From Ravibacter sp964559125 (GTDB lineage Bacteria > Bacteroidota > Bacteroidia > Cytophagales > Spirosomataceae), in the NCBI GenBank assembly GCA_964559125.1, contig CAZLGW010000008.1, forward strand, positions 124,001 to 188,000: 64,000 nt of DNA, given 5' to 3'. The translations under genes were made by a program, and so were the position numbers. This document shows positions 9,501-18,108 of this stretch, in pieces; within the stretch, counting starts at the first letter, position 1, and each line of letters opens with the position of its first letter. The notes beneath the pieces were generated by a model. The model had not been told where the DNA came from, searched no databases, and saw nothing but the letters and a program-made list of their open reading frames with translations.

Positions 9501-9615
9501 GGGCTACGATCCTGAAAACAATCACGCGGGTGACGAAATGAAAGCCGCAGGTATTGACTACGCCGGTTATCCGCCTGCCCGCACCTTTACTCTTGGCCTC
9601 AGTATCACTTTCTAA
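6517..9615 (+). CDS. SusC/RagA-family TonB-dependent outer-membrane transporter
   Basis: A 1032-residue protein. It has a signal peptide (about 1-25), a carboxypeptidase-regulatory-like beta-sandwich (about 28-110, with G-A-V-S-D-E-N-G and F-S-F-V-G-Y), the TonB plug (about 115-240, with L-K-D-A-S-A-T-A-I-Y-G and G-V-I-M-I-T-T-K-K-G) and a C-terminal beta-barrel ending in F. It imports glycan pieces bound by its SusD partner, using TonB energy. It lacks the STN domain found in the two other SusC proteins here, which fits the absence of a sigma/FecR pair next to it. Control by the divergent IclR is likely. It is the first gene of a long rightward locus. Confidence 0.95.
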   Translation: MTRKLLFLTLNTVLTMLLAGACMWAQISISGAVSDENGQPVPGVNVVEKGTATGTSTDADGQYRLTVSSGNAVLTFSFVGYVSQEVAAGNRTRIDIQLFPDTRQLGEIVVVGYGTQQKRDVTGSVASVAPKDVQRIVTPRLDQALQGQIPGVQISTTSGAPGGNATVLVRGIGSVSGGNEPLIVVDGFPGVTSLNAINMADIESIEVLKDASATAIYGSRGSNGVIMITTKKGKAGTSSITFDTYLGLQQPAKLLKLMNGRQFAEMVIESRNNGWLENGGPNAKVTDPNSVRTSSYRIPVEYTDLNNLPPYDTDWQREIFRTAPIQNYQLTATGGSDKMRYALSGGYFDQQGILIASSMKRYTARLNVEGNAGKRITLGMSLAPSFTSNKNVPSTGHYGDLNLINLAWTMPPLTPVYNPDGTYGNTYNLTNEGGVGVANPIQVANERVSANSQFFMQGNAFGEYRILDGLNLRVSVGGVFTNSKTNNFKPSTLPALQAPTPATASFNSNEGINWLNENTLSYKKTIEKHYFDVVAGFTVQKSSSVSSSTSATNFPDDIIQNVNGGQITGGSYDIGEWSLLSYLGRINYVYNDRYLLTVTARTDGSSRFGPNRQWGAFPSFSVGWRLSEENFLKDLGIFDDLKVRYSYGLSGNNDIGNYRYIGLLSDSYYVLGDQQVPGLIQSSFTNNNLGWETSKQSDIGLDFSLFGNRLNFTGDYYRRRNTDMLLSKAISSVTGFTSAWVNMGEMENKGFELGLSGRPVARKDFQWSSSFNISFNKNKVVSLGESEEIFSSAGGRGNVSITRVGHPIGSFYGHVFEGIFLTQSDLDNHASQNGAKLGDMIYRDVDGNGVINDLDRDIIGSPQPKFYYGFNNSFTYKNWSLDVLLNGTQGNDVFWAGAVFAYGFHGVQNQLAKAYENRYVSPEQPGDGKSPRMIRGGLNNNLRYSSFFNFDGSYLRVRSTTLNYNLPQGIAQKAGLQGGRLYLSGTNLFTFTKYPGYDPENNHAGDEMKAAGIDYAGYPPARTFTLGLSITF

Positions 9616-9625
9616 AGTTGCCGAT

Positions 9626-11065
9626 ATGAAAAATCATCTGAAATACCTGGCTGCATTAGCTTTACTGTCGCTATACAGCTGTAGTGACTTCCTGACTCTT
9701 TCGCCCGAAACACAGCGCAATGTGCTCGGCTATTACAACACTCCCTCCGACTTCAACAATGCGTTGGTAGGAAGCTACGCCACGCTTCGTGCAGGCGGTC
9801 TTTACGGGAGTTCCCTCATCTGGATGGGAGAGGTATCAACCGACAACTCCGATTACGGGGTAACCCGGCAGGCGGTAAACGTCGATAATTACCAGTTTAT
9901 AGACAAGACCTATACCTCCCTTAATACGATCATCTACGCAGCCTGGAGAGACCACTATTCGGGCCTGAGAAGGGTTAATGCGATCATTAACCGGATCCAG
10001 GAAGTAGAGATGAATGACGATCTTAAAAACCAGTATCTCGGGGAAGCCCAGTTCCTGCGCGCCCTTTTCTACTTCAACCTGGTACGCCTTTTCGGGGATG
10101 TCCCACTGGTCACCGAAGAAATCACAGATCCCGACGGGGGAGGAAATCTGGTCAGAACACCAAAAGAACAGGTTTATGCGCTCATCATCGACGATCTCAT
10201 CAGCGCCGAAGCAAAATTGCCTGCGAGGTACGCTGCCGCACAGGCAGGGCGGGCCACGCAGGGCGCCGCAAAAGGGCTGCTGGGCAAAGTCTACCTTACC
10301 CGGAAGGAATGGGAAAAAGCAGCCGTCAAGTTGAAGGAAGTAATCGATTCGGGAACGTACCGGCTTTTACCCGGCTATGCCGATGCTTTCAGCTTTACCA
10401 CGCCCCTCAACGACGAAATCCTGTTTAACGTCCAATACAAATCAGGGAATACCGGCCAGGGAAGTAATTTCGGCCGCGCTTTTGCCCCCTGGCAAGCCGG
10501 AGCCACCGTATTGGGACCAAACGCCGGAACAGGCGGCGGCACTAACCGGCCGACAGAAGACATGGAAAACGCCTACGAGGAAGGCGACCTGAGAAAGCCT
10601 TTTACCGTGCAAAGCTCATATATAAACAACGTTGGCAATGTAGTCAACGAACGCTATGTCAGCAAGTATATCCAATTTGGCGCCCTTGCAGGCGACTCTG
10701 ACGTAGACTTCCCGGTTCTACGCTATGCCGATGTACTGCTTATGTACGGAGAAGCGCTCAATGAGCTTGGACAGACCGAACAGGCTACATCCTTTCTCAA
10801 CCAGGTAAGAACAAGGGCGGGACTGGACGAACTCAGCGGCTTGAACCAGGGTGACTACCGGCTGGCAATGGAGCAGGAACGCCGGGTAGAGCTGGCTTTT
10901 GAGAATCACCGGTGGTTTGATCTCATCCGGACAGACCGTTACCTGACCGTCCTGAGATCGAAAGGCAGCCAGGTAAAAGATTTTCACGTTCTTTACCTGA
11001 TACCACAGCTAGAGCTCGATCTGAACGAAGCGCTGACTCAAAACCCGGGCTATACCGAAAACTAA
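9626..11065 (+). CDS. SusD/RagB-family glycan-binding lipoprotein
   Basis: A 479-residue surface lipoprotein. The start at 9626 gives a signal peptide ending in L-Y-S-C, so Cys19 is lipidated. The SusD fold is recognisable in the N-terminal helical region (R-A-L-F-Y-F-N-L-V-R-L-F-G-D-V-P-L-V) and the C-terminal R-R-V-E-L-A-F-E-N-H-R-W-F-D-L-I-R block, which ends N-P-G-Y as usual. It caps the SusC at 6517 and selects the glycan. It starts 10 bp after the susC stop and is surely co-transcribed. A longer frame from 9554 overlaps susC and is not the real start. Confidence 0.95.
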   Translation: MKNHLKYLAALALLSLYSCSDFLTLSPETQRNVLGYYNTPSDFNNALVGSYATLRAGGLYGSSLIWMGEVSTDNSDYGVTRQAVNVDNYQFIDKTYTSLNTIIYAAWRDHYSGLRRVNAIINRIQEVEMNDDLKNQYLGEAQFLRALFYFNLVRLFGDVPLVTEEITDPDGGGNLVRTPKEQVYALIIDDLISAEAKLPARYAAAQAGRATQGAAKGLLGKVYLTRKEWEKAAVKLKEVIDSGTYRLLPGYADAFSFTTPLNDEILFNVQYKSGNTGQGSNFGRAFAPWQAGATVLGPNAGTGGGTNRPTEDMENAYEEGDLRKPFTVQSSYINNVGNVVNERYVSKYIQFGALAGDSDVDFPVLRYADVLLMYGEALNELGQTEQATSFLNQVRTRAGLDELSGLNQGDYRLAMEQERRVELAFENHRWFDLIRTDRYLTVLRSKGSQVKDFHVLYLIPQLELDLNEALTQNPGYTEN

Positions 11066-11070
11066 CACCT

Positions 11071-12594
11071 ATGTATGCAACCACCTCCAGGCGAAGGTTC
11101 CTGCTCGAAGCTCCGGGCTTAATAATGCTTCTCGGGGGAAGCAGCAGAGCGGGTATCCTTGCCGACGGCCTGCCGGCAGTAGAAAGCGGATACTATCCGT
11201 TCCGGCAGGAACGTCATAAACCTGCAGAAATTGAAACAGGTAAGCGGGTCCCTTTTAACTGGAGTTATTTTTCCGTTTCTCCGGCTCCCGACAGCACCTT
11301 GCTCGGCGTCGCCGGTATACCTGTCACCTTCAAGGGAGATATCTTTCTCAGGCTAATGGTGGCTGTTGATACGAGAGACAGGCGGGAAGTTTCGGTCATC
11401 CTCGCAAAATCCGGGGAAACAGTAGGCAAAATCCCTGTCTGGTATGCCAGTGCACTACAGCTTTTCGAATGTAGGCTGAATACTACCGCTGCCAGGATAA
11501 AAGCAGAAGGTCTCCGCCTGGTCATGGGTGAAAGCGATGCACCGCTTTATCTTGTTTCTTCTTCCGGGGTTTCGGGTTCGCATCTCTATACCCATATCCA
11601 ACCAGCTGCACAGAAGCCTTCCGACCGCTTTCGGAATACCTTCTGCAGCTACCGGTCTTTACATCCTTTCGGCTGGATGGAGGGCTGTACACTGGACGGG
11701 TTACTGGAACTAACCCGTTCGGGCCGCTTTCCCGAAGCAGGCAAAACACTTGACGATCATCTGAAGCTGTTTATTCCCGACGATCATAACCTGATCTATG
11801 AAACACCGCGGACCGAACCTTCCGATAATCGTTTTAATAATCTGGAGGCGGGGCTCCCTTTCGCAGTTATTGCAGAAAAGTACCCCCGGCATCCGTCCAT
11901 ACAACTGTTTACGGAGTTTTGCGAAAAACGCCTGGAAAACGGGCACATCAGGGCAGATTACTTTACAACCGAAGGATGTTATACCCTCGCCTACCCCCTG
12001 GCGGCGGTAGCCCGGAAAACAGGAAACAAAGAATGGCTGGAATTAGCGCTTCTCGAACTTGAGGCCCGGATAAAATACCTGACGGACGATGACGCCGTAT
12101 ACCAGAAAGTCTCGGTAAATGACCCGGCAAAAAGCTTCCGCAACTGGGGACGGGGATATACCTGGTTTCTTCTGGGACTGGTACGTACCTCGGCTATTTT
12201 GAAACAGGATGCTTCCTTTGCCAAAGATCCGCGGCTGTCGAAAATCAGGGATGCGTTTACCTACTATTCAAACGTTGCCTTAAAATACCAGCAGCCCGAC
12301 CATAGCTGGAGAGCATTTCTTGACCTTCCTGAAACGGAATTCGACGCCTCTGCTACCGCCGGGCTCGGGGCTGCCCTGCTTTATGGCAAGCAGATAGGGT
12401 GGTTACCGGATTTGCCCGATTCCAGGCTATATGCCATCAGGCAGCGCCTCGAGCAAAGCCTTACGCCCGATGGCTTCCTTGCCGGCAGTTGCCAGATTAA
12501 CCGTGGAGGGGAAGAACTGCAGAAAAGCTCCTACCGCGTAATTTCCCAATATGTGATGGGATTAATGGCTCACCTGTATGCGCACCTTAAATAG
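11071..12594 (+). CDS. Exported GH105/GH88-like (alpha/alpha)6-barrel protein
   Basis: A 507-residue protein with a twin-arginine-like leader (S-R-R-R-F-L). The N-terminal third looks beta-rich. From about residue 195 the sequence is helical, with W-M-E-G-C-T-L-D-G near 204 and N-W-G-R-G-Y-T-W-F-L-L-G near 357, similar to the W-x-R-G-x-x-W region of unsaturated uronyl hydrolases (GH88/GH105). Those enzymes use an aspartate to hydrate the 4,5-double bond left by polysaccharide lyases. The match is by motif only and the N-terminal domain is unusual for GH105, so it may be a separate family. It starts 6 bp after susD. Function in trimming unsaturated oligouronides is inferred. Confidence 0.5.
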   Translation: MYATTSRRRFLLEAPGLIMLLGGSSRAGILADGLPAVESGYYPFRQERHKPAEIETGKRVPFNWSYFSVSPAPDSTLLGVAGIPVTFKGDIFLRLMVAVDTRDRREVSVILAKSGETVGKIPVWYASALQLFECRLNTTAARIKAEGLRLVMGESDAPLYLVSSSGVSGSHLYTHIQPAAQKPSDRFRNTFCSYRSLHPFGWMEGCTLDGLLELTRSGRFPEAGKTLDDHLKLFIPDDHNLIYETPRTEPSDNRFNNLEAGLPFAVIAEKYPRHPSIQLFTEFCEKRLENGHIRADYFTTEGCYTLAYPLAAVARKTGNKEWLELALLELEARIKYLTDDDAVYQKVSVNDPAKSFRNWGRGYTWFLLGLVRTSAILKQDASFAKDPRLSKIRDAFTYYSNVALKYQQPDHSWRAFLDLPETEFDASATAGLGAALLYGKQIGWLPDLPDSRLYAIRQRLEQSLTPDGFLAGSCQINRGGEELQKSSYRVISQYVMGLMAHLYAHLK

Positions 12595-12648
12595 CTGTGA
12601 AATACATATTTGAGCATATTACGGATATAACTTACTTAAATATTTACG

Positions 12649-14094
12649 ATGAATCCGACCAGTAATTTCCCTATTCTCAAGACCGCCCTTCTGGCAGCCG
12701 CAGTTTTTCTGACGGCCGGCGCCTCCGCTCAATCTCTTCCTGAGCCTCCGGGTTTTCAGTACATCGGTAAGTATAAACCCTATCTTACTAAAGAGGTCAA
12801 AGCTTCTACCTGGTCTATCGGCGGCGAAACGATGGACCGCGATTATACCGACTACCAGTCCTTCAAATACTATCTCGACTCACTGGGCGCCAAAAGGATC
12901 CGTCTCCAGGGCGGATGGGCAAAATGCGAAAAGGAAAAAGGGAAATATGATTTTGCCTGGCTCGATGCGGTCATACCCGATGCTTTCCAACGCGGCGTTG
13001 CTCCCTGGGTAGAACTGTCGTACGGAAACCCCATTTATGAAGGTGGTGGAGAGCCGAAGCTGGCCGGCCGCATCCCCACTTCAGAGGTAGCCCTGCAGGC
13101 CTGGGACAATTGGGTGCGGGCCATTGTAGCCCGCTACAAAAACTATGTAACCGAGTGGGAGATATGGAATGAGCCCGACATCAATAAGGAAAACACGGGC
13201 GAAGAGTTCGGCGAATTCTATATCCGTACCGCGAAAGTAGTCCGCTCTGTTCAGCCGGGCGCCCGGCTGCTGGCCATCGGCATAGCGGGTGTACCCCGCC
13301 TCGAATTCCTGCGCCCTTTTATGGATAAATTAAAAGCGGAAAACGCTCTGGACCTGATCGACGTGCTGACATATCATGGCTATGCGCCAAACCCGGATAC
13401 TTCCTATCCCAGAATAGAGGAAATGCGGCAATTCGTCTGGGGCTACAACCCGAAAATAGAATTTATGCAGGGTGAAAACGGCGCCCCCTCCACACATAGC
13501 AGCGTTACGATAGGCGCACTGCGTCAATACGATTGGACGGAGCTTTCCCAGGCCAAATGGGATCTTCGGCGTATGCTGGGCGACCACGGACGGGGAATAG
13601 CCACCAACCTGTTCACCATCAGCGATATACACTATGCTGCCGGTGACCATATGACGGGTGTCAATACGAAGGGTATTCTCAAAACCAACCCTGATAAGAC
13701 CATAGAACGCCCGAAAACGGCTTTCCACGCTGCCAGGAATGTATTTTCCATCTTTGACGAAGGGATTGAAAGGCAACCTGACAGTTCCCCGGAAACCGAT
13801 CAGCCTAATCAGTCTTCTTTTGCTTATAAGCACAAAAAATCAGGACAGTCGATCGTCACGCTCTGGAATAGCCGGGATCGTCCGGCAGAAACTTTCACCC
13901 CTCAGAATACCCAGGTAACAGTCCGGGGAGCATTTAAAGATCCGGTGTATGTAGACCTTATATCGGGTAAGATTTTCGGAATCCCGAAAGGAAACTGGAA
14001 AAAATCGGGTAATAAATACACGTTCAGCAACGTCCCCGTACCTGACTACCCGGTGCTAATTGCCGACAAATCTGTGCTCCGTATATCGAAATGA
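12649..14094 (+). CDS. Clan GH-A glycoside hydrolase (GH39-like), exported
   Basis: A 481-residue protein with a signal peptide ending A-S-A-Q. A TIM barrel follows, with the two catalytic glutamates of clan GH-A in place: the acid/base Glu175 in E-I-W-N-E-P and the nucleophile Glu276 in F-M-Q-G-E-N-G. A small beta domain closes the protein (V-Y-V-D-L-I-S-G-K and V-P-D-Y-P-V-L-I-A). Retaining cleavage of a beta-linked sugar chain is expected from the clan; GH39 xylosidase and iduronidase relatives are the nearest I can name. It is homologous to both halves of the next gene and to the gene at 18109. Its stop overlaps the next start by 4 bp (ATGA). Confidence 0.72.
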   Translation: MNPTSNFPILKTALLAAAVFLTAGASAQSLPEPPGFQYIGKYKPYLTKEVKASTWSIGGETMDRDYTDYQSFKYYLDSLGAKRIRLQGGWAKCEKEKGKYDFAWLDAVIPDAFQRGVAPWVELSYGNPIYEGGGEPKLAGRIPTSEVALQAWDNWVRAIVARYKNYVTEWEIWNEPDINKENTGEEFGEFYIRTAKVVRSVQPGARLLAIGIAGVPRLEFLRPFMDKLKAENALDLIDVLTYHGYAPNPDTSYPRIEEMRQFVWGYNPKIEFMQGENGAPSTHSSVTIGALRQYDWTELSQAKWDLRRMLGDHGRGIATNLFTISDIHYAAGDHMTGVNTKGILKTNPDKTIERPKTAFHAARNVFSIFDEGIERQPDSSPETDQPNQSSFAYKHKKSGQSIVTLWNSRDRPAETFTPQNTQVTVRGAFKDPVYVDLISGKIFGIPKGNWKKSGNKYTFSNVPVPDYPVLIADKSVLRISK

Positions 14095-16943
14095 ATTGCA
14101 ATATGCTGCGTAACCTTGTCATATCAGTGTTATGGCTGGTGATAGCTGAGGTCGCTCCTGCGATGCAGTACGGCATTGTCAGCGATTCTCCCGAAGCCAC
14201 CCTGGGATGGATAAGGCCCCGTTCTGCTTCTGAGATCTCAGCCTCCAACTGGTCTGTAGGGGCTGAAACAATGGACCGGGATTTTACTATCTACGAAAAC
14301 TGGCGAACATTCCTCGGCCCTCTTGGGTTTAAAAAGGCGCGTATACAATCAGGATGGATGAGAACGGAGAAGCAGAAAGGAGTATACAATTGGGAATGGC
14401 TGGATACCATCGTTTATGACATGAAGGCACAAGGCGTGACTCCCTGGGTGAGCCTGTCGTATGGAAACCCTTTGTATTGCACATTTACGGGCGATAGCAG
14501 GGGTGATATTCCCAGAACCTCCGAAGCAAAGAAAGCATGGATCGACTATGTGGAGAAAATCGTAGCGAGATATAAAAATGTCGTAGCCGAATGGGAGATA
14601 TGGAACGAACCGAGGATGGGAAAGCGGATAACGCCGGAAGAATACACCGATTTAGTCATCAATACGGCAACCGCGATAAAAAAACATCAACCGCAGGCAA
14701 AAGTAATCATCCTCGCATTGGACCACGCCCACTTCAAGTCGGTGGTCGACGAAGCCTATTGCAACGAAAACTACAAAAGTAAGATCGAGCAGAAAAAAGA
14801 ATCCATAACCTGCGTATATGCCAGAAGAGTAATGGACTATCTGCGGGATTCGAAAAAGCTGCATTTAATAGACATTCTGTCTTATCATCCTTACAGCTTC
14901 AATCCTGACGATGCAACAGATGACAGCATAGCTTTCCGGGAATTTGCAAGATCATACGGAGAGCATATCAACATCTTTCAGGGGGAATGCGGAGTACCCT
15001 CTGAAGAGAATGAGAGAAGGGCGCTTGCGAACTATAAGTGGACGGAGCTCTCACAGGCCAAGTGGGCGCTGCGGCGTCTTTTAAATGATCTCGCCCAGGG
15101 TATCCCTTCTTCCTATTTCTCAATAGCCGATATGTGCTATGACGATGAAATAAACCGCAAAGGTTTGCTGAAAACTAAATCCGATAAGACGATAGAAAGA
15201 CCTAAAAGGGCTTACTACGCACTGCAGAATCTGGCGTCAGTTTTTGACGATCGCCTGACGGCAGTTCAGGGGAATAATCCGGAAATCAGCTCAGAGAGAA
15301 ATGTTGCCGGGTATGTTTTTTCCAGCAATGATAACAGGCCTGTAGTCGCGCTCTGGCTGAAAGACCGTATTCCCGCCGACACAAATGATCTGATCTCAGC
15401 CGGAATTTCTCTTAAAAATCTTCGTTTCAAAGAACCGGTATATGTTGACCTGATTTCAGGAGAAATAAAAAGCATCACCTCTGAAAATATCCGGATTTCT
15501 GCCGGACAAATTTCATTTTCCAATATAATAATCCCCGATTTCCCGGTCCTTATCGCTGAGCGGTCATTGCTGACTTTCTACCCTTCTTATCACTTGGCCG
15601 AATCAATATCCTTCCCCTATATCGGGCAGATCAGACCCAGGCATGCACTCGACATCAGCTCCTCCAACTGGTCAGTCGGAGCGGAAATGATGGATCGCGA
15701 TTTTACCATCTATGACAACTGGAAAGAATACCTTGGCCCTCTGGGTGCAAAAAAAGCGCGCATCCAGTCGGGCTGGGCAAGAACCGAAAAACGTAAAGGT
15801 GTTTATGACTGGGAATGGCTTGATAGAATTATCTATGATATGACGAAACAGGGTGTTAAGCCATGGGTTAATCTTTCTTACGGCAATCCGCTTTATTCGG
15901 ACGGCGGAGGCACCACCCTGAATGCCCCCGTTCCGAAATCAGATGACGCTAAACGGGCGTGGGAAAATTATGTAAAGGCTATTGTCAGCAGGTACCGCCA
16001 TCTGGTAGAGGAATGGGAAGTCTGGAATGAGCCCAACTATAAAATCACACCGGAAGATTATGCCGATCTTTTCATATCAACAGGAAAAATAATCCGTGCA
16101 CAGCAGCCGTCCGGCAAAATCATTGCCTTTGCTATAGGAAGCGGGGTGGACTACCGGTATGTTGACAAGGTACTACGTATCGTGCAGGAAAAGAACAGCC
16201 TGGGCCTGATTGATGAAATAAGTCATCACCGGCATATTCGGATTCCTGAAAACCGGGAACCGGAGCTTGAACTGGAAAAGGTACTGTTCCGGTACAATCC
16301 CGCCATCCGGATCCGCCAGGGCGAAGCAGGATGTCCCTCGGCCTGGAACAACAACTTTGCGCTCAACCATTATCCGTGGAATGAGCTTATACAGTCTAAA
16401 CATATTCTCCGCCGGTTACTGACAGATTTAGGTCACGGTAAAGAGTCTTCCTGCTTTACAATTATGGATGCACGCTACCCTCAGGAATGGAATTACAAAG
16501 GGCTGCTCAGAGCCAATGAGGATAAAACGGTAGCCTATGCTAAACCGGCCTACTACGCATTTCAGCATCTTACTTCGATATTCGACGATCGTCTGGACCT
16601 GATCCCCGAATACGACTACAGTGTTGAAAAGGATAAAGACCGTTTGCTATCTTTATATGGATTCAAGCATAAGGAAAGCCGGAAACAGGTCATAGCGGTA
16701 TGGTTTTCAGACAGAATACCCTCCTCCGACAACACAAAATCGCTCTGTGACTTTGTCCTGCCTTCCGGGAATTTCGATCACCCCGTATGGGTCGACCTTG
16801 CTACCGGCGATATTCACGAGATTCCCGCAGGAAACTGGGAGAAAAAGCAGAACTCCTGGTACTTCAAAAAAATCCCCGTCTATGATGCGCCAATTTTAAT
16901 TGCCGACCGGGAGACACTTCATATAGCGGCAGAAAATAAATAA
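14091..16943 (+). CDS. Double-domain clan GH-A glycoside hydrolase (tandem catalytic duplication)
   Basis: A 950-residue exported protein made of two complete, homologous GH-A units, about residues 40-495 and 510-950. Both keep the catalytic pair: Glu173 and Glu299 in the first (W-N-E-P, Q-G-E-C-G), and Glu647 and Glu745 in the second (W-N-E-P, Q-G-E-A-G). The units resemble each other more than the neighbouring single-domain enzyme, for example S-N-W-S-V-G-A-E and the shared Q-S-G-W. The junction joins the terminal beta domain of unit 1 directly to the mature start of unit 2, as if a stop codon and a second signal peptide had been lost. It overlaps the preceding gene by 4 bp, so translation is probably coupled. 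Substrate unknown. Confidence 0.75.
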   Translation: MNCNMLRNLVISVLWLVIAEVAPAMQYGIVSDSPEATLGWIRPRSASEISASNWSVGAETMDRDFTIYENWRTFLGPLGFKKARIQSGWMRTEKQKGVYNWEWLDTIVYDMKAQGVTPWVSLSYGNPLYCTFTGDSRGDIPRTSEAKKAWIDYVEKIVARYKNVVAEWEIWNEPRMGKRITPEEYTDLVINTATAIKKHQPQAKVIILALDHAHFKSVVDEAYCNENYKSKIEQKKESITCVYARRVMDYLRDSKKLHLIDILSYHPYSFNPDDATDDSIAFREFARSYGEHINIFQGECGVPSEENERRALANYKWTELSQAKWALRRLLNDLAQGIPSSYFSIADMCYDDEINRKGLLKTKSDKTIERPKRAYYALQNLASVFDDRLTAVQGNNPEISSERNVAGYVFSSNDNRPVVALWLKDRIPADTNDLISAGISLKNLRFKEPVYVDLISGEIKSITSENIRISAGQISFSNIIIPDFPVLIAERSLLTFYPSYHLAESISFPYIGQIRPRHALDISSSNWSVGAEMMDRDFTIYDNWKEYLGPLGAKKARIQSGWARTEKRKGVYDWEWLDRIIYDMTKQGVKPWVNLSYGNPLYSDGGGTTLNAPVPKSDDAKRAWENYVKAIVSRYRHLVEEWEVWNEPNYKITPEDYADLFISTGKIIRAQQPSGKIIAFAIGSGVDYRYVDKVLRIVQEKNSLGLIDEISHHRHIRIPENREPELELEKVLFRYNPAIRIRQGEAGCPSAWNNNFALNHYPWNELIQSKHILRRLLTDLGHGKESSCFTIMDARYPQEWNYKGLLRANEDKTVAYAKPAYYAFQHLTSIFDDRLDLIPEYDYSVEKDKDRLLSLYGFKHKESRKQVIAVWFSDRIPSSDNTKSLCDFVLPSGNFDHPVWVDLATGDIHEIPAGNWEKKQNSWYFKKIPVYDAPILIADRETLHIAAENK

Positions 16944-16959
16944 TCATAAAGAGAAAAAT

Positions 16960-18105
16960 ATGCTACCAACTTCGGGTTATCAACGAATCAAACAAACTTC
17001 CCTGAATTTTGTAAACGCTATGAAAATCGGCGACAAGCCGGGTGTTTACCGCAAAGAGGCCGGAGAAGGCGAGAGCTTTTACGGCTCCTATCATGCAGCC
17101 CATATCCTCGATCTCTTCGGCGAAATGCAGCTTCTCTCCGAATCGTACCGCGACGAATGGGCGGAACAATTCAGGCAGCGACAAACCGACCAGGGGTACT
17201 TTTCGGGAAAAGCGGAAGACCGGAAAAGGGTAAGATCTCTTGATGAAATGGAACCCGCCTGGCACTACACGCGGGGTAATATCTGGGCGTTCAGAGTACT
17301 GGGAATGAGGCCTGAAAAGGAACTGAGCTTTGCTGAACCTCTGCTTGACCCGGGAAAACTGTATAAATGGGTAAAACATTACGACTGGTCGAACCCCTGG
17401 GCCGCCGGCAACCAGGTGCTTGCAGCAGCCACTGCCCTGTTTGCACTACGTGACTGGTTTGGGGCCGGCGAGGTCGACAAGGCACTGGAGGAAGGAATGT
17501 TCCCGGCACTGGAGGAGTTGCTGGACGAAAAAACAGGCTTCTGGGGAACCCAGTATGGTGCAGATCTGCCTAACGGGCTCTTCGGGACTATTCATATTAC
17601 GCCTATCTACTTTGCACAGGGGTGGGAGCTGCGCGGGCTGGAACGCAACGTCGATTCCACCCTGGCCTGCCAGTTGCCCGACGGCTCTTTCTGGCCGGGA
17701 GGATCAGATTGTCCCGATTTTGACGGAGCCTATATGATGAGCAACCTGGCAGCCCTTACCGGTTATCGCCGGGAGGACCTGGAAAGCGCCAGCCGCCACT
17801 ACCTCGACCATGCCCTGATGCACGAAGATCCCCGGGAGAACGGGTGGCTGCTTCACCGTCGCGACAGTATCCCCTCCGGTTGGGTGCCGCGCCCTCACTG
17901 GATATGGAAAGAGGGTGAAAAAACTGCATTTGCGGAACTCCGGGACGAGGATCCGGAACGGACGCATATCATGCTGGGGTCATGGTTTTATCCGCTGTCC
18001 ATTGCCCTTATCAGTCATTTTCTGGGCGATACCGGGTATGAAGGGCCGTATCATTTTAATTCTCATTCACTGCATGTCTGTAACGTATTTAATGAAACCG
18101 TGTAA
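16960..18105 (+). CDS. Alpha/alpha-barrel protein of unknown function, probably cytosolic
   Basis: A 381-residue protein without a signal peptide. It is rich in paired helices and aromatic residues (Y-G-S-Y-H-A-A-H, W-H-Y-T-R-G-N-I-W-A, D-W-S-N-P-W-A-A-G-N-Q, P-D-G-S-F-W-P-G-G), a pattern seen in (alpha/alpha)6 toroids such as prenyltransferase/terpene-cyclase folds and some glycoside hydrolases and lyases. I do not recognise the family. It sits 16 bp after the double GH-A gene and 3 bp before the next GH-A gene, so it is part of the same operon and probably acts on the same glycan or its imported pieces. Confidence 0.6.
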   Translation: MLPTSGYQRIKQTSLNFVNAMKIGDKPGVYRKEAGEGESFYGSYHAAHILDLFGEMQLLSESYRDEWAEQFRQRQTDQGYFSGKAEDRKRVRSLDEMEPAWHYTRGNIWAFRVLGMRPEKELSFAEPLLDPGKLYKWVKHYDWSNPWAAGNQVLAAATALFALRDWFGAGEVDKALEEGMFPALEELLDEKTGFWGTQYGADLPNGLFGTIHITPIYFAQGWELRGLERNVDSTLACQLPDGSFWPGGSDCPDFDGAYMMSNLAALTGYRREDLESASRHYLDHALMHEDPRENGWLLHRRDSIPSGWVPRPHWIWKEGEKTAFAELRDEDPERTHIMLGSWFYPLSIALISHFLGDTGYEGPYHFNSHSLHVCNVFNETV

Positions 18106-18108
18106 ATA

